From positions 1 to 32,357 of the forward strand of contig JAAFIA010000021.1 of assembly GCA_013298545.1 (NCBI GenBank): DNA of 32,357 nt. The letters are read 5' to 3'. Positions 22,357 to 31,423 of the stretch are shown here, one piece after another. Position 1 is the first letter of the stretch. Every line of letters starts with the position of its first letter. Both the position numbers and the translations under genes were made by a program. This DNA comes from Bacteroidota bacterium (GTDB taxonomy: Bacteria > Bacteroidota > Bacteroidia > Palsa-965). A model generated the notes under the pieces. It was not told where the DNA came from and searched no databases. It saw only the letters and a program-made list of their open reading frames with translations.

Positions 22357-25233
22357 ATGATCGACTTTCTAGATAGAACGGCGCAATTTATTCTTCAGCA
22401 TTATAGCCCGATTTTGGGCGATGTGGTGGTGGTGCTTCCCAATAGGCGCGCTGGACTTTTTCTGCGCGATAAATTGAGCAAGCAAATCGATAAGCCGCTT
22501 TGGTCGCCGCAGATCACGGCCATTGATGAGTTGATGGTGAAATTATCGGGCTTGCAAGTGGTTGATCAAACCGAATTGCTTTTTGTACTTTATTCCGTTT
22601 ATCTTCAAGATGAGGGCGATAAAGCCGAACCATTTGAAGCGTTCAACCGTTGGGCCCCTGCTTTGTTGAATGATTTCAACGAAATCGATGCGAACCTGAT
22701 TGATACAGAACAATTTTTTGCAAATCTCTATGATATTCGACGCATTGAGAATTGGAATCCCGAAGCGCCAGATCTGACGGAATTTCAGTTGCAGTATTTA
22801 CATTTTCAAAAATCGTTGGGCCGTTGGTATGTGTTGTTGCGCGATCAGTTGTTGGCCGAGTCGAAGGCTTGGTCTGGATTAGCATTTCGGACAGCAGTTA
22901 AACAGGCTACGGATAATCCTGCTGGTTTTGGTGGGAAGCGCATTGTTTTTGCGGGATTCAATGCATTGACAAAAGCGGAAGAAACCATCATGCATATTTT
23001 TCATAAGCAGGGCTTGGCCGATTTGCTTTGGGATGCGGATCGCTATTTATTGGATGATTCTTTGCAAGAAGGGGGACGTTTTTTGCGTCAGCACCAACAG
23101 CAGTTTTTCAAAAAACACAACGGCGATCCAGTTCATTTCGAGCACATCGGCAATGATTTAAAAACGCATGCAAAAAAAATTACGGCGGTTGGCGTTGCGC
23201 GGAATGTGGCGCAGGCGCGTGCGATGGCTTGGAAATTGAATCAATTTACTCCCGAAGAATTAGCATCACCCAAAACCGTTGTTGTATTGGCTGATGAACA
23301 ATTGTTGCTTCCTGCGCTTCATGCATTGCCACCGCAAACGGGCGATGTAAACGTAACCATGGGTTTTCCCATGCGTTACACACCCATTGCTACGCTTGCC
23401 GAGTATTTATTCCTCTTGCAAGAAAATGCAAACCGTTTCAATATCTATTCGCGCGAAGGTGAACGCAAATTTTATCATGCCGATCTGTTGCGACTGGTTC
23501 GGCATCCCTACATGCGACAACAATTTTGGAACAGTACGTTTCCAGAAAAACTAACTGCTTTTTTAACGGAGAAAAATATTGTCTTTATTGCGCCTGGGCA
23601 AATCAGGCAAGCACTTCCGGCGCACGAGGACGAATGCCAATTGCTTGAAATTTGGTTGCAGCCTTGGAAAACTACTGGCGAAGCATTCGATGCGATTTAT
23701 GATTTGATTGAACACTTGCGCAGTTTATTTATTGAACAAGCTAGTAAAAGCGAAGCGCGTGCAGCGCAAACAAACCTCGAACTCGAATTTTTGCATCAGT
23801 TTGCGCGTATTGTTCGTCGCTTGCGTACACTTACCGAACGTTGGCCTTTTGTGCAAGAACTACGTGCCTTGCGTTTGTTACTCATGCAAACTGTACAAAC
23901 AACGAATCTCCCTTTTTACGGCGAACCGCTTGCTGGATTGCAAATCATGGGTTTGCTCGAAACGCGTACGCTCGATTTTGATCGCGTTATTCTGCTCGCA
24001 ACAAACGAAAATATCTTGCCGAGTGCGCGTGCTCAACCTTCATTTATTGTTTATGATTTGCGTGTAGCGTTTGGTCTTCCGGTTTGGCACGAGCGCGATG
24101 CGGTGTATGCACATCATTTCTATCACTTATTGCAACGGGCGAGCGATGTTACATTAGTTTACAATACCGAACCCGATACGTTTGGAAGTGGCGAACGCAG
24201 CCGATTTGTTACACAAGTGATGTACGAGTTGCCTAAAATAAATCCGCAGGTTGACGTTGAAACGGTTTTGTTTGATACGGGAACGCCATCTTCTACCGAA
24301 GTTGAGCCTATTGTTATTCCGAAGTCGGAACGCATACAGACACGCTTGCGCGAATTGGCGACGCATGGCTTATCGCCATCGTTGCTCAATAGTTTTCGCT
24401 CGTGTAGTTTGCAATTTTATTTTCGGTACATCGCCGGATTGCGCGAAGCTGAAGATGTAGAAGAAACCATTGGCGCGGATACTTTGGGAACGGTGATGCA
24501 CGCCGCACTCGAAAATTTATTCGAACGGGTGAAGGGCGAAACACTAACGCCAACGGTATTGCAAAAACTTAAAAATTCCATTCATGTAGCTTGCCGTAAA
24601 GCATTTGAAGAATTTTGTCCGCCTGAAGAATTGGGCTACGGGAAAAATTTACTTGCTGAACGCATTGCCGAAAAATACCTCCATACATTTTTTGAAAAAG
24701 AAATTGCGCGTGCCAAAAAACTTGAAAAATCAGGATTGATCTGGAAAGTGGAAGCGCTCGAAACAGAATTGCGCAGCGAAGTTACCATCAACGGCGAAGC
24801 CGTTTTCCTGCGCGGAACAGCCGATCGTATTGACCGCGTTGGCGATACCATTCAACTCATCGACTATAAAACAGGAAAAGCGGATGATGTCGAATTGTAT
24901 GTTAAACATTGGGATGATGTGGCCACCAATACCCAAATTGGTAAAAGTGTGCAATTGCTCACGTATGCGTTGATGTACGCCGACACAACACAGTACAAAG
25001 GTTCCTTGCTTTCGGGTATCATTACCTTCCGCGAATTGTCGAAAGCACAATTGCTCAAACCCGTAAAAACACCTTCGGGCGAAACATTGACAACGGATTT
25101 GTTGGATGAATTTCGTCAAGCTCTTACGCAACTATTGCAAACCATTTTCGATCCTCAAAAGTCATTTTCACAAACTGAAGAGCGCGATACGTGCCGCATT
25201 TGTGCGTTTAACGGAATTTGTGGTAGAGAATAA
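22357..25233 (+). CDS. AddB-like helicase-nuclease subunit (PD-(D/E)XK nuclease family)
   Basis: The protein has 958 residues. The N terminus (VVVLPNRRAGLFLRDKLSK) is the AddB-type inactivated helicase start. The C-terminal nuclease domain has H715 in GTVMHAALE, D823 in GTADRIDRV and D836/K838 in IDYKTG, the RecB-family nuclease motifs. Four Cys (C683 in RSCSLQF; C946, C949 and C955 in CRICAFNGIC) match the 4Fe-4S staple of AddB and Cas4 enzymes (C...CxxCx5C). Such proteins process double-strand breaks together with the AddA helicase-nuclease, creating 3' ends for RecA. No AddA/UvrD-type helicase gene is adjacent here. Catalytic residues all appear intact. Confidence 0.9.
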   Translation: MIDFLDRTAQFILQHYSPILGDVVVVLPNRRAGLFLRDKLSKQIDKPLWSPQITAIDELMVKLSGLQVVDQTELLFVLYSVYLQDEGDKAEPFEAFNRWAPALLNDFNEIDANLIDTEQFFANLYDIRRIENWNPEAPDLTEFQLQYLHFQKSLGRWYVLLRDQLLAESKAWSGLAFRTAVKQATDNPAGFGGKRIVFAGFNALTKAEETIMHIFHKQGLADLLWDADRYLLDDSLQEGGRFLRQHQQQFFKKHNGDPVHFEHIGNDLKTHAKKITAVGVARNVAQARAMAWKLNQFTPEELASPKTVVVLADEQLLLPALHALPPQTGDVNVTMGFPMRYTPIATLAEYLFLLQENANRFNIYSREGERKFYHADLLRLVRHPYMRQQFWNSTFPEKLTAFLTEKNIVFIAPGQIRQALPAHEDECQLLEIWLQPWKTTGEAFDAIYDLIEHLRSLFIEQASKSEARAAQTNLELEFLHQFARIVRRLRTLTERWPFVQELRALRLLLMQTVQTTNLPFYGEPLAGLQIMGLLETRTLDFDRVILLATNENILPSARAQPSFIVYDLRVAFGLPVWHERDAVYAHHFYHLLQRASDVTLVYNTEPDTFGSGERSRFVTQVMYELPKINPQVDVETVLFDTGTPSSTEVEPIVIPKSERIQTRLRELATHGLSPSLLNSFRSCSLQFYFRYIAGLREAEDVEETIGADTLGTVMHAALENLFERVKGETLTPTVLQKLKNSIHVACRKAFEEFCPPEELGYGKNLLAERIAEKYLHTFFEKEIARAKKLEKSGLIWKVEALETELRSEVTINGEAVFLRGTADRIDRVGDTIQLIDYKTGKADDVELYVKHWDDVATNTQIGKSVQLLTYALMYADTTQYKGSLLSGIITFRELSKAQLLKPVKTPSGETLTTDLLDEFRQALTQLLQTIFDPQKSFSQTEERDTCRICAFNGICGRE

Positions 25234-25300
25234 ATATAAGTTGATAACAGAAAACCTTTTCCACTACTTCTTTGTTACAAACATACATCTGTATTATCCG

Positions 25301-25308
25301 TATTTTTG
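25301..25308 (+). promoter_or_regulatory. -7 box TATTTTTG of the UbiD-family gene
   Basis: A perfect TAnnTTTG ends 6 nt before the ATG at 25315, again predicting a near-leaderless mRNA. A TTTG at 25271-25274 is 26 nt upstream, somewhat beyond normal spacing. No terminator hairpin is visible after the AddB-like gene. Confidence 0.5.
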
Positions 25309-25314
25309 TAGCTT

Positions 25315-27153
25315 ATGGCTTATAGCAGTCTTCGTGCGTGTGTGAATGATTTGGAAAAACACGGGCATCTTGTTCGCATTACAGAAGAAGTAGATCCCTA
25401 CCTCGAAATGGCGGCGATTCATTTGCGTGTGCATGCTGCCGGAGGCCCAGCTATTTTTTTTGAACGTGTTAAAGGTTCTGCTTTTCCTGCGGTTTCTAAT
25501 TTATTCGGTACGCTCGAACGCAGTCGTTTTATGTTTCGGCATTCCATCGACGATGTTAAACGCATGGTAGCACTCAAATCTGATCCGATGCAAGTGTTGC
25601 GGAAACCGTTCCAAAATCTCGATGTGCCGTTTACTGCGTTGAAAGCATTGCCACGCAAAGCACGTTTTTCAAAACCTGTTCTTGCACACGAAACTACCAT
25701 CTCGCAATTGCCGCAGATTCAATGCTGGCCCAAAGATGGCGGCGCATTTGTAACCTTGCCCATCGTTTATACCGAAGACATAGATAAGCCAGGTGTGATG
25801 CATTCCAATATCGGGATGTACCGCATTCAGTTGAGTGGCAATGATTATGTGCGCGATAAAGAAATTGGATTGCATTATCAATTGCATCGTGGCATTGGTG
25901 TACATCAAAGCAAAGCCAACGCCAAAGGCCAGCCGCTCAAAGTTTCGATTTTTGTTGGAGGTCCGCCCGCCCTCACTTTCGGCGCCGTCATGCCTTTGCC
26001 CGAAGGTTTGTCTGAACTCACGTTCTCAGGCGTTTTAGGTGGCCGTCGCACACGCTATGCGTATGAAGATGGTTATGGCATTGCAACCGATTCCGATTTT
26101 GTGATTACGGGCGAAGTTTATCCCGGCGAAAATAAAATGGAAGGCCCGTTTGGCGATCATTTCGGCTATTACAGTTTGAAACATGAATTTCCGCTGCTTC
26201 GCGTACATAAAGTGTGGCACCGCAAAGATGCCATCTGGCCGTTTACTGTTGTTGGCCGTCCGCCGCAAGAAGACACTAGTTTTGGCGCATTGGTTCACGA
26301 GCTTACAGGCGAAGCCATCCCCGATGCTATTCCCGGTATCAAAGAAGTGCATGCGGTTGATGCGGCTGGTGTGCATCCCCTGCTTTTTGCCATCGGAAGC
26401 GAACGCTATACGCCATACCTCAACGAGCGCCGCCCCGCAGAAATCCTCACGCTCGCCAATCACGTGCTTGGGTTCGGACAACTCTCCCTCGCAAAATATT
26501 TATTTATTGCGGCACAAGAAGATGCGCCCGAATTGCATACACACGATATTCCTGCATTCTTGCAACACATGCTCGAACGCATCGACTTAAAAACCGATTT
26601 GCATTTTCATACCAATACAAGTATTGATACACTAGATTATAGCGGAACGGGTTTGAATGCTGGATCGAAATTGGTGCTTGCTGCTGCCGGAAATAAACGC
26701 AGAACGTTAGCAAACGAAATCCCACAGCTCCGTTTACCCGATGGTTTTCGCGAACTACAAATTATTCTTCCTGGCATTCTTTCCATCCAAGCCAATCCGT
26801 TTACAACATACGAACAAGCCACGCGCGAGTTTGAGCAATTCGACCAAACACTTACTGCACAAGCTGAAAAATTGCAAGGCTTTCCGCTCATCATCATTTC
26901 AGACGATGCGGCATTTACGGCGCAAACATTGAATAATTTTTTATGGATTGCCTTCACACGCAGCAATCCTTCGCACGATGTCTATGGCGTTGGAACAACT
27001 GTTTCGTTTAAGCATTGGGGCTGTCAAACGTCCTTGGTGATTGATGCGCGCAAAAAACCGCACCACGCACCACCATTGGAAACTGATCCAGCAGTAGAAA
27101 AACGAATTGATCGCTTGTTTACAAAAAATGCAGTGCTTGGAAAATGGGGCTAA
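25315..27153 (+). CDS. UbiD family decarboxylase
   Basis: The protein has 612 residues and the UbiD layout. The N-terminal SLRACVNDLEKHGHLVRITEEVDPYLEMAAIHLRV and GGPAIFFERV blocks are followed by the prFMN/metal region (NIGMYRIQL, HYQLHRGIGVHQ, ITGEVYPGENKMEGPFGDHFGYYS) and WPFTVVGRPPQEDTSFG. The family reversibly decarboxylates aromatic or alpha,beta-unsaturated acids using prenylated FMN made by a UbiX partner. No ubiX or menaquinone gene is next to it. Bacteroidota usually make menaquinone, so a role there is possible but not shown; the longer (about 610) form is the one usually found in this phylum. Its stop overlaps the convergent PAP2-like gene by 4 bp. Confidence 0.9.
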   Translation: MAYSSLRACVNDLEKHGHLVRITEEVDPYLEMAAIHLRVHAAGGPAIFFERVKGSAFPAVSNLFGTLERSRFMFRHSIDDVKRMVALKSDPMQVLRKPFQNLDVPFTALKALPRKARFSKPVLAHETTISQLPQIQCWPKDGGAFVTLPIVYTEDIDKPGVMHSNIGMYRIQLSGNDYVRDKEIGLHYQLHRGIGVHQSKANAKGQPLKVSIFVGGPPALTFGAVMPLPEGLSELTFSGVLGGRRTRYAYEDGYGIATDSDFVITGEVYPGENKMEGPFGDHFGYYSLKHEFPLLRVHKVWHRKDAIWPFTVVGRPPQEDTSFGALVHELTGEAIPDAIPGIKEVHAVDAAGVHPLLFAIGSERYTPYLNERRPAEILTLANHVLGFGQLSLAKYLFIAAQEDAPELHTHDIPAFLQHMLERIDLKTDLHFHTNTSIDTLDYSGTGLNAGSKLVLAAAGNKRRTLANEIPQLRLPDGFRELQIILPGILSIQANPFTTYEQATREFEQFDQTLTAQAEKLQGFPLIIISDDAAFTAQTLNNFLWIAFTRSNPSHDVYGVGTTVSFKHWGCQTSLVIDARKKPHHAPPLETDPAVEKRIDRLFTKNAVLGKWG

Positions 27154-27785
27154 TGAAATTTCGATTTTTCCCACTTCGTTAAAATCCAAAAACACACCCA
27201 TACAAATACCGGCGCTGCAATCACATCGAGCATGTAATGAACACGCTGAATAGCGAGTAAAATTCCTGCTGCTGCGGCAAGTAAAGCAAATGCCCAACGC
27301 CGCCAAACTACATTTGCAACTAAGCCATACATCAGAATTGTTGCGGTGTGTCCCGAGAAAAATAAATCTTTTAGATTGGGTCGTCCCGCATAAAATGTGT
27401 TTTGTAAAATTGGATCGCTCAATGGAATAATGCCTTCTGGCGCTTCGAGTGGAAGTAGGAGCAAGGTGAAAATCCGAATGCCCTGAATGAGCAAATACAA
27501 GCGAATGAGGCGCAACAATTCTTCCGGCTTTTGCATGCAGATGAATACACCGCCAACCGTTGCAAGGTAAGTGATGATGAAAATAGGAAGCGATAAATCA
27601 ATGGGCGGAATAAACGCATCGAGCCATCCGCGCTCAATCACAAATCCGGCGCGCGTTTCCGCATACGCAAGCGTTACAAAAAGAATCCCTAAAACACCAA
27701 TTAACAGTAACGCATCGCGAAGCAATACGTTTCGGAAATGCTTATCGCGAAACGCTTGTTTCCAATTTGTTGCAACACCACTCAC
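27150..27785 (-). CDS. PAP2 / sphingomyelin-synthase-like phosphatase-related membrane protein
   Basis: The protein has 211 residues and about six membrane helices. The active-site-type motifs are FFSGHTA (S144, G145, H146, T147) and RVHYMLDV (H183, D187), preceded by FYAGRPNLKD. The (D)LFFSGHT...HYxxDV pair is closer to the PAP2_C (sphingomyelin-synthase-like) group than to classical acid phosphatases, and Bacteroidota often make sphingolipids, so transfer or hydrolysis of a lipid phosphate head group is likely. The start is GTG at 27785, overlapping the regulator's stop as GTGA. This is the last gene of the kinase-regulator operon and may be under its control, which is inference. Confidence 0.8.
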   Translation of the reverse strand: MSGVATNWKQAFRDKHFRNVLLRDALLLIGVLGILFVTLAYAETRAGFVIERGWLDAFIPPIDLSLPIFIITYLATVGGVFICMQKPEELLRLIRLYLLIQGIRIFTLLLLPLEAPEGIIPLSDPILQNTFYAGRPNLKDLFFSGHTATILMYGLVANVVWRRWAFALLAAAAGILLAIQRVHYMLDVIAAPVFVWVCFWILTKWEKSKFH

Positions 27786-28501
27786 AGACTCATCAGTTCT
27801 TTTAGCTTCACCGCTTGTCGCCGCGAAATCTCTACTTGTTCACCCCCGCGCAACTTGACCAATAATCCGCCATTAAACCAACTCTCGATTTTTTCAACCC
27901 AATTGAGGTTGATGATGTGCTTGCGGCTCGCACGGAAAAATACTTTTGGACTCAAGCGTTCATCGAGGTAATTCAACGAACGCAAGATCAACGGTTTGTT
28001 GGTGCCAAAATACAACCGCACATAATTTCCTTCCGATTCAAATAGCCGCACATCGCTGAGTTTAACAAACCAACAACGCTCCCCATCTTTCACAAAAACC
28101 TGATCCGATTCACCCAAGGCATCGCTTCGTTCTGTTTGCTGTGCCGATTCCTGCATCCGGTCGCGCAATTTACGCACCGTGTCGGCAAGACGATCGGGCT
28201 GAACAGGTTTTAGTAAATAATCTAATGCGTTGACATCAAATGCTCGAATCGCATATTCATCGTGCGCTGTAACAAAAACAATTTGCGGCATGTGTACAAA
28301 CTCGTCGAGCAATTCAAAACCCGTTTTGCCTGGCATTTGAATGTCGAGAAACGCCACATCTGGTTTTAAGGTTTGCACTGCTTCGAGTGCAGATTTGGTA
28401 TCGCCACAATCGGCCAGAATTTCGATGCCCGGAAACTGACCAAGCATGGAACGCAATTCTTGACGGGCCAAACGCTCGTCGTCAATGATCACTACTTTCA
28501 T
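27782..28501 (-). CDS. LytTR-family response regulator
   Basis: The protein has 239 residues. The receiver domain has D7/D8, phospho-acceptor D53 (VAFLDIQMPG), T78 (VTAHDEYAIRAF) and K98 (YLLKPV). The C-terminal LytTR domain (about 135-237) has KLSDVRLFESEGNYVRLYF, LILRSLNYLDERL, FFRASRKHIINLNWVEKI and EISRRQAVKLKEL. It is the partner of the LytS-type kinase upstream, with a 4-bp ATGA overlap, and overlaps the PAP2-like gene downstream by 4 bp. Such pairs usually control a small number of local genes. Confidence 0.94.
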   Translation of the reverse strand: MKVVIIDDERLARQELRSMLGQFPGIEILADCGDTKSALEAVQTLKPDVAFLDIQMPGKTGFELLDEFVHMPQIVFVTAHDEYAIRAFDVNALDYLLKPVQPDRLADTVRKLRDRMQESAQQTERSDALGESDQVFVKDGERCWFVKLSDVRLFESEGNYVRLYFGTNKPLILRSLNYLDERLSPKVFFRASRKHIINLNWVEKIESWFNGGLLVKLRGGEQVEISRRQAVKLKELMSL

Positions 28502-29559
28502 GTGCGGGTATATTTTGGAATGACTAAATGCGTTAGAACAACATTGGGTTTTTCTTGTTGAATAGCGAATGTTGCGCGATTGCCGTAAAGCAAATCGAGA
28601 CGTTGTTGCGTATTGCTTAAACCATGTCCTGATTCTGGTTTTTGTGTTTGATCAAAAATACCGGAATTGCGAATGAAAATTTCGATTGATTCTTCATGAA
28701 GCAAGGTTTCAATTTCCAACACACCACCAGCAGGCAGTTTGGCAATACCATGCTTGATGCAATTTTCTACCAACGTTTGCAGCATGAGTGGTGGTACTTC
28801 ACGTTGTTCGCTTCCGTGCGCAATTTTCCAATCGATTTTTAAACGTTCTTCCAAGCGCACCGATTCGAGTGCGAGGTAATCGCGCACCAATTCCAATTCT
28901 TGTCCAAACGGAATGAGTCGTGCTTTGCCCAGTTGAAGCGTGTTGCGCAAAATATTGGCCAATTGTGTAACCGCTTCTTTGGCGCGTTGTGGATTTTCAT
29001 CCACCAAGGCTCGAATGCTGTTCATGGCATTGAACATAAAGTGCGGATTGAGTTGCGATTTCAACCGATTCAATTCTGTTTCGCGCGAGAGTGCTTGCAA
29101 ACGCAAGCCCTGAATTTCGGCCCGCCGAAAATTTTCGATGTAATGCACGGTAAAATAAATCAACGACCAAAAGAAAAATACAAAACTGAAATTGAGCGCA
29201 CCGAGTGTAAAACGGACACCAAACAAGCCCGTACCATCTGTGCGAATAAAAAATTCAATCGCTGTTTGTGCTAATTGCAACACAATACCCATAACAATAT
29301 TGAGTAAAAGCACACGCGGTAAAATTTGTAAAGCAGGTTTGGATAACCAGTTTTTTTGAATGACAAAGGCTCTGAATACTTCGGTAAGCAAAACACCAGA
29401 TAAAAAAATCGCACACAGGCTAATGCCTAGTGTGCGATTCAGTGTATTACTCAGCGAAAGAAAAATAAAATTCAGGATGGTGTAAAACGACCAGCCACCA
29501 TATTGGCAGATGCGGTAAATAGCCTTACGCGATAAGGATGGATTCGTTTTATTACGCAT
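28498..29559 (-). CDS. LytS/YehU-type sensor histidine kinase
   Basis: The protein has 353 residues from the ATG at 29559; a TTG one codon upstream is possible but less likely. Four membrane helices (about 20-140) form the sensor without a large outside loop. The His_kinase (PF06580) domain follows, with phospho-acceptor H173 in LKSQLNPHFMFNAMNSIRALV. The ATPase part has LMLQTLVENCIKHGIA (N box) and SGHGLSNTQQRLDLLYG (G box). It lies 9 bp after the M61 peptidase gene. With little extracytoplasmic sequence, it likely senses a membrane signal. Confidence 0.93.
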   Translation of the reverse strand: MRNKTNPSLSRKAIYRICQYGGWSFYTILNFIFLSLSNTLNRTLGISLCAIFLSGVLLTEVFRAFVIQKNWLSKPALQILPRVLLLNIVMGIVLQLAQTAIEFFIRTDGTGLFGVRFTLGALNFSFVFFFWSLIYFTVHYIENFRRAEIQGLRLQALSRETELNRLKSQLNPHFMFNAMNSIRALVDENPQRAKEAVTQLANILRNTLQLGKARLIPFGQELELVRDYLALESVRLEERLKIDWKIAHGSEQREVPPLMLQTLVENCIKHGIAKLPAGGVLEIETLLHEESIEIFIRNSGIFDQTQKPESGHGLSNTQQRLDLLYGNRATFAIQQEKPNVVLTHLVIPKYTRT

Positions 29560-29568
29560 CAAATGAAT

Positions 29569-31413
29569 TTATTTGTTGATCCAAGCTTTGCGCAATTTCT
29601 TTTGCTTCTCGGTTAAATTTTCTTGTGGCGCAAGCAAATGACGTTGTGTGATTTTGACAGGGTGTATTTTACTTTTTAATGTAATTGTTTTGTAAGAACC
29701 ATTCTCCATTTTGCGACGCACTTTCATCTTTAGCTTTTTGCCTGTCTTTACGGTTGACATGTAATCGCTGATTACTTTTCCGGCATTGCTAGCATCCATT
29801 TTTTTGCCGTTCATCGAAAGTAAAATATCGCCATCTTGATAGCCCATTTCTTTTCCAAAATCATTTACATCGGAAGCAAATAGAAATAATTGTCCTTCAT
29901 CATTCAAACCAACACCATAACCACCAAAGAGCGAATACGCTTCGATTGTTTTTTTGCGCGTGTAGTCAATTCCAACAGCATCAAAAATCTCATCAAACGG
30001 TAGCGCTTCACCGCCAATCACATATTTTTTAAAGAACTCGCCAATTTCAGGATATGTTAAAGCAACGATATCGTTGAATAGATCAGCATCTTTAAACGAT
30101 TTATCTTTTCCGTATTTTTTCGATAAATCCAGCATCATGTCTTGCGTTCCATATTTTCCATCGGAGAGTTGACGCAGTTTGATGTCTAAGCAAAGACCAA
30201 TTAATGCGCCTTTCTGATACACGTTGTTGTATTGATCTTCGTATTTGTCGAGACAGCCTTTACTCATTTCGGTAAACGAAAGCGCATCGTCGTAATTCAT
30301 GGCGCGCACCATTTCATCGTGCAATACTTCCAAATATTCGTCGAGACTTAATGAACCGTATTTGATTTGTACATGATGCGCAGCATATTCTGTCAAACCT
30401 TCGTACATCCACAAGTGTTGCGACATGCGTGGATTGTTGTAATCAAAATCACCAATTTCTTCGGAGTGAATGGTGAGTGGTGTGAGTACGTGAAAAAATT
30501 CGTGCGCCGCTACATCTTTTACTGTTCCTGCAATGTATTCCGGTTTCATTTCGCCTAAAGCATAAAACGAAGAATACGAATGTTCCAAAGCACCCATCGA
30601 ACCCGATTTAAATCCATTTGGATTTGCCGTGAGATAAATGATAAACGCATAATGATCGACAGGCAATTTTCCACCTAAATATTGACGCTGGTAGTCAAGA
30701 ATCAAACGCAACGAATCGGCAATGAATTTTGAGCTAACCAATTTGTTGGGCGAATACACCGAAATCAATACATCAGCACCACCAACGTTGATGTGTGTGG
30801 TATCAGGACGGTTGTACATCATTGGGCTGTCCACCAAATCCATGTAATTTGGAATGGTGTAGGTATCTGTATTGCCTTTGCGCGTTACTTGTTGCAATGC
30901 AGTTGAGCCATAAAATCCGTTGGGATGCGTAACGCTTACCTGATAGGTGTTGCGTTTCATGCCATCGAAATAACCGAACAAACCATGATTGTTTAAAACG
31001 TAATTTGTGTCTTGCTGAAAATTGGTACCCGCAGGTTCAAACACAAAATCTTTTTTGATGTCTGTGTCCCAGGTATCTTCGGCTTCGTAGGTGATTTTAT
31101 ATAAACTTTTTGCACCCGAAATTTTCCAGCTATTCACATCTACCGAACTGACTTGAAGTTCTTTTCCGGCTTTATCAAACGCTTTGAAATTGCGTGTAAA
31201 ACGACCAAAATCATAGACATGATACGTGCCCGGAACCATAGCCGGAAAACGGTACGTTACTTCGTCTTGACTCATTGTGGGTGTGATGAGTTCGACTGTT
31301 GCCCAATCATTTTTGATCGCTGTCAGATCGACAGAAAACTGATAGTTGGCCGTTTGTTGTGCCGCAACCTGAAGTCCGACAAATGTTGCAATTCCGAAGA
31401 ATAGATTTTTCAT
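29569..31413 (-). CDS. M61 family (glycyl aminopeptidase-like) metallopeptidase with PDZ domain
   Basis: The protein has 614 residues. A signal peptide (MKNLFFGIATFVGLQVAAQ) is followed by the N-terminal beta domain (about 24-210) and the catalytic domain with HEFFH (H304, E305, H308) and the downstream Glu in WMYEGLTEY (E338), the M61 zinc site. GSMGALEHSYSS before it is the family's conserved loop. A PDZ domain (about 495-580, DVNDFGKEMGYQDGDILLSMNGKKM) closes the protein. It is probably periplasmic or outer-membrane associated and trims peptides with N-terminal Gly or Ala. It lies 10 bp after the CPBP gene and 9 bp before the kinase. Confidence 0.93.
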   Translation of the reverse strand: MKNLFFGIATFVGLQVAAQQTANYQFSVDLTAIKNDWATVELITPTMSQDEVTYRFPAMVPGTYHVYDFGRFTRNFKAFDKAGKELQVSSVDVNSWKISGAKSLYKITYEAEDTWDTDIKKDFVFEPAGTNFQQDTNYVLNNHGLFGYFDGMKRNTYQVSVTHPNGFYGSTALQQVTRKGNTDTYTIPNYMDLVDSPMMYNRPDTTHINVGGADVLISVYSPNKLVSSKFIADSLRLILDYQRQYLGGKLPVDHYAFIIYLTANPNGFKSGSMGALEHSYSSFYALGEMKPEYIAGTVKDVAAHEFFHVLTPLTIHSEEIGDFDYNNPRMSQHLWMYEGLTEYAAHHVQIKYGSLSLDEYLEVLHDEMVRAMNYDDALSFTEMSKGCLDKYEDQYNNVYQKGALIGLCLDIKLRQLSDGKYGTQDMMLDLSKKYGKDKSFKDADLFNDIVALTYPEIGEFFKKYVIGGEALPFDEIFDAVGIDYTRKKTIEAYSLFGGYGVGLNDEGQLFLFASDVNDFGKEMGYQDGDILLSMNGKKMDASNAGKVISDYMSTVKTGKKLKMKVRRKMENGSYKTITLKSKIHPVKITQRHLLAPQENLTEKQKKLRKAWINK

Positions 31414-31423
31414 TGTAAGATAA

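Noticed and set aside
26035-26481. 148-codon antisense ORF inside the UbiD gene
   Set aside because: Shadow of a strongly conserved gene; no recognisable motif and no promoter box.
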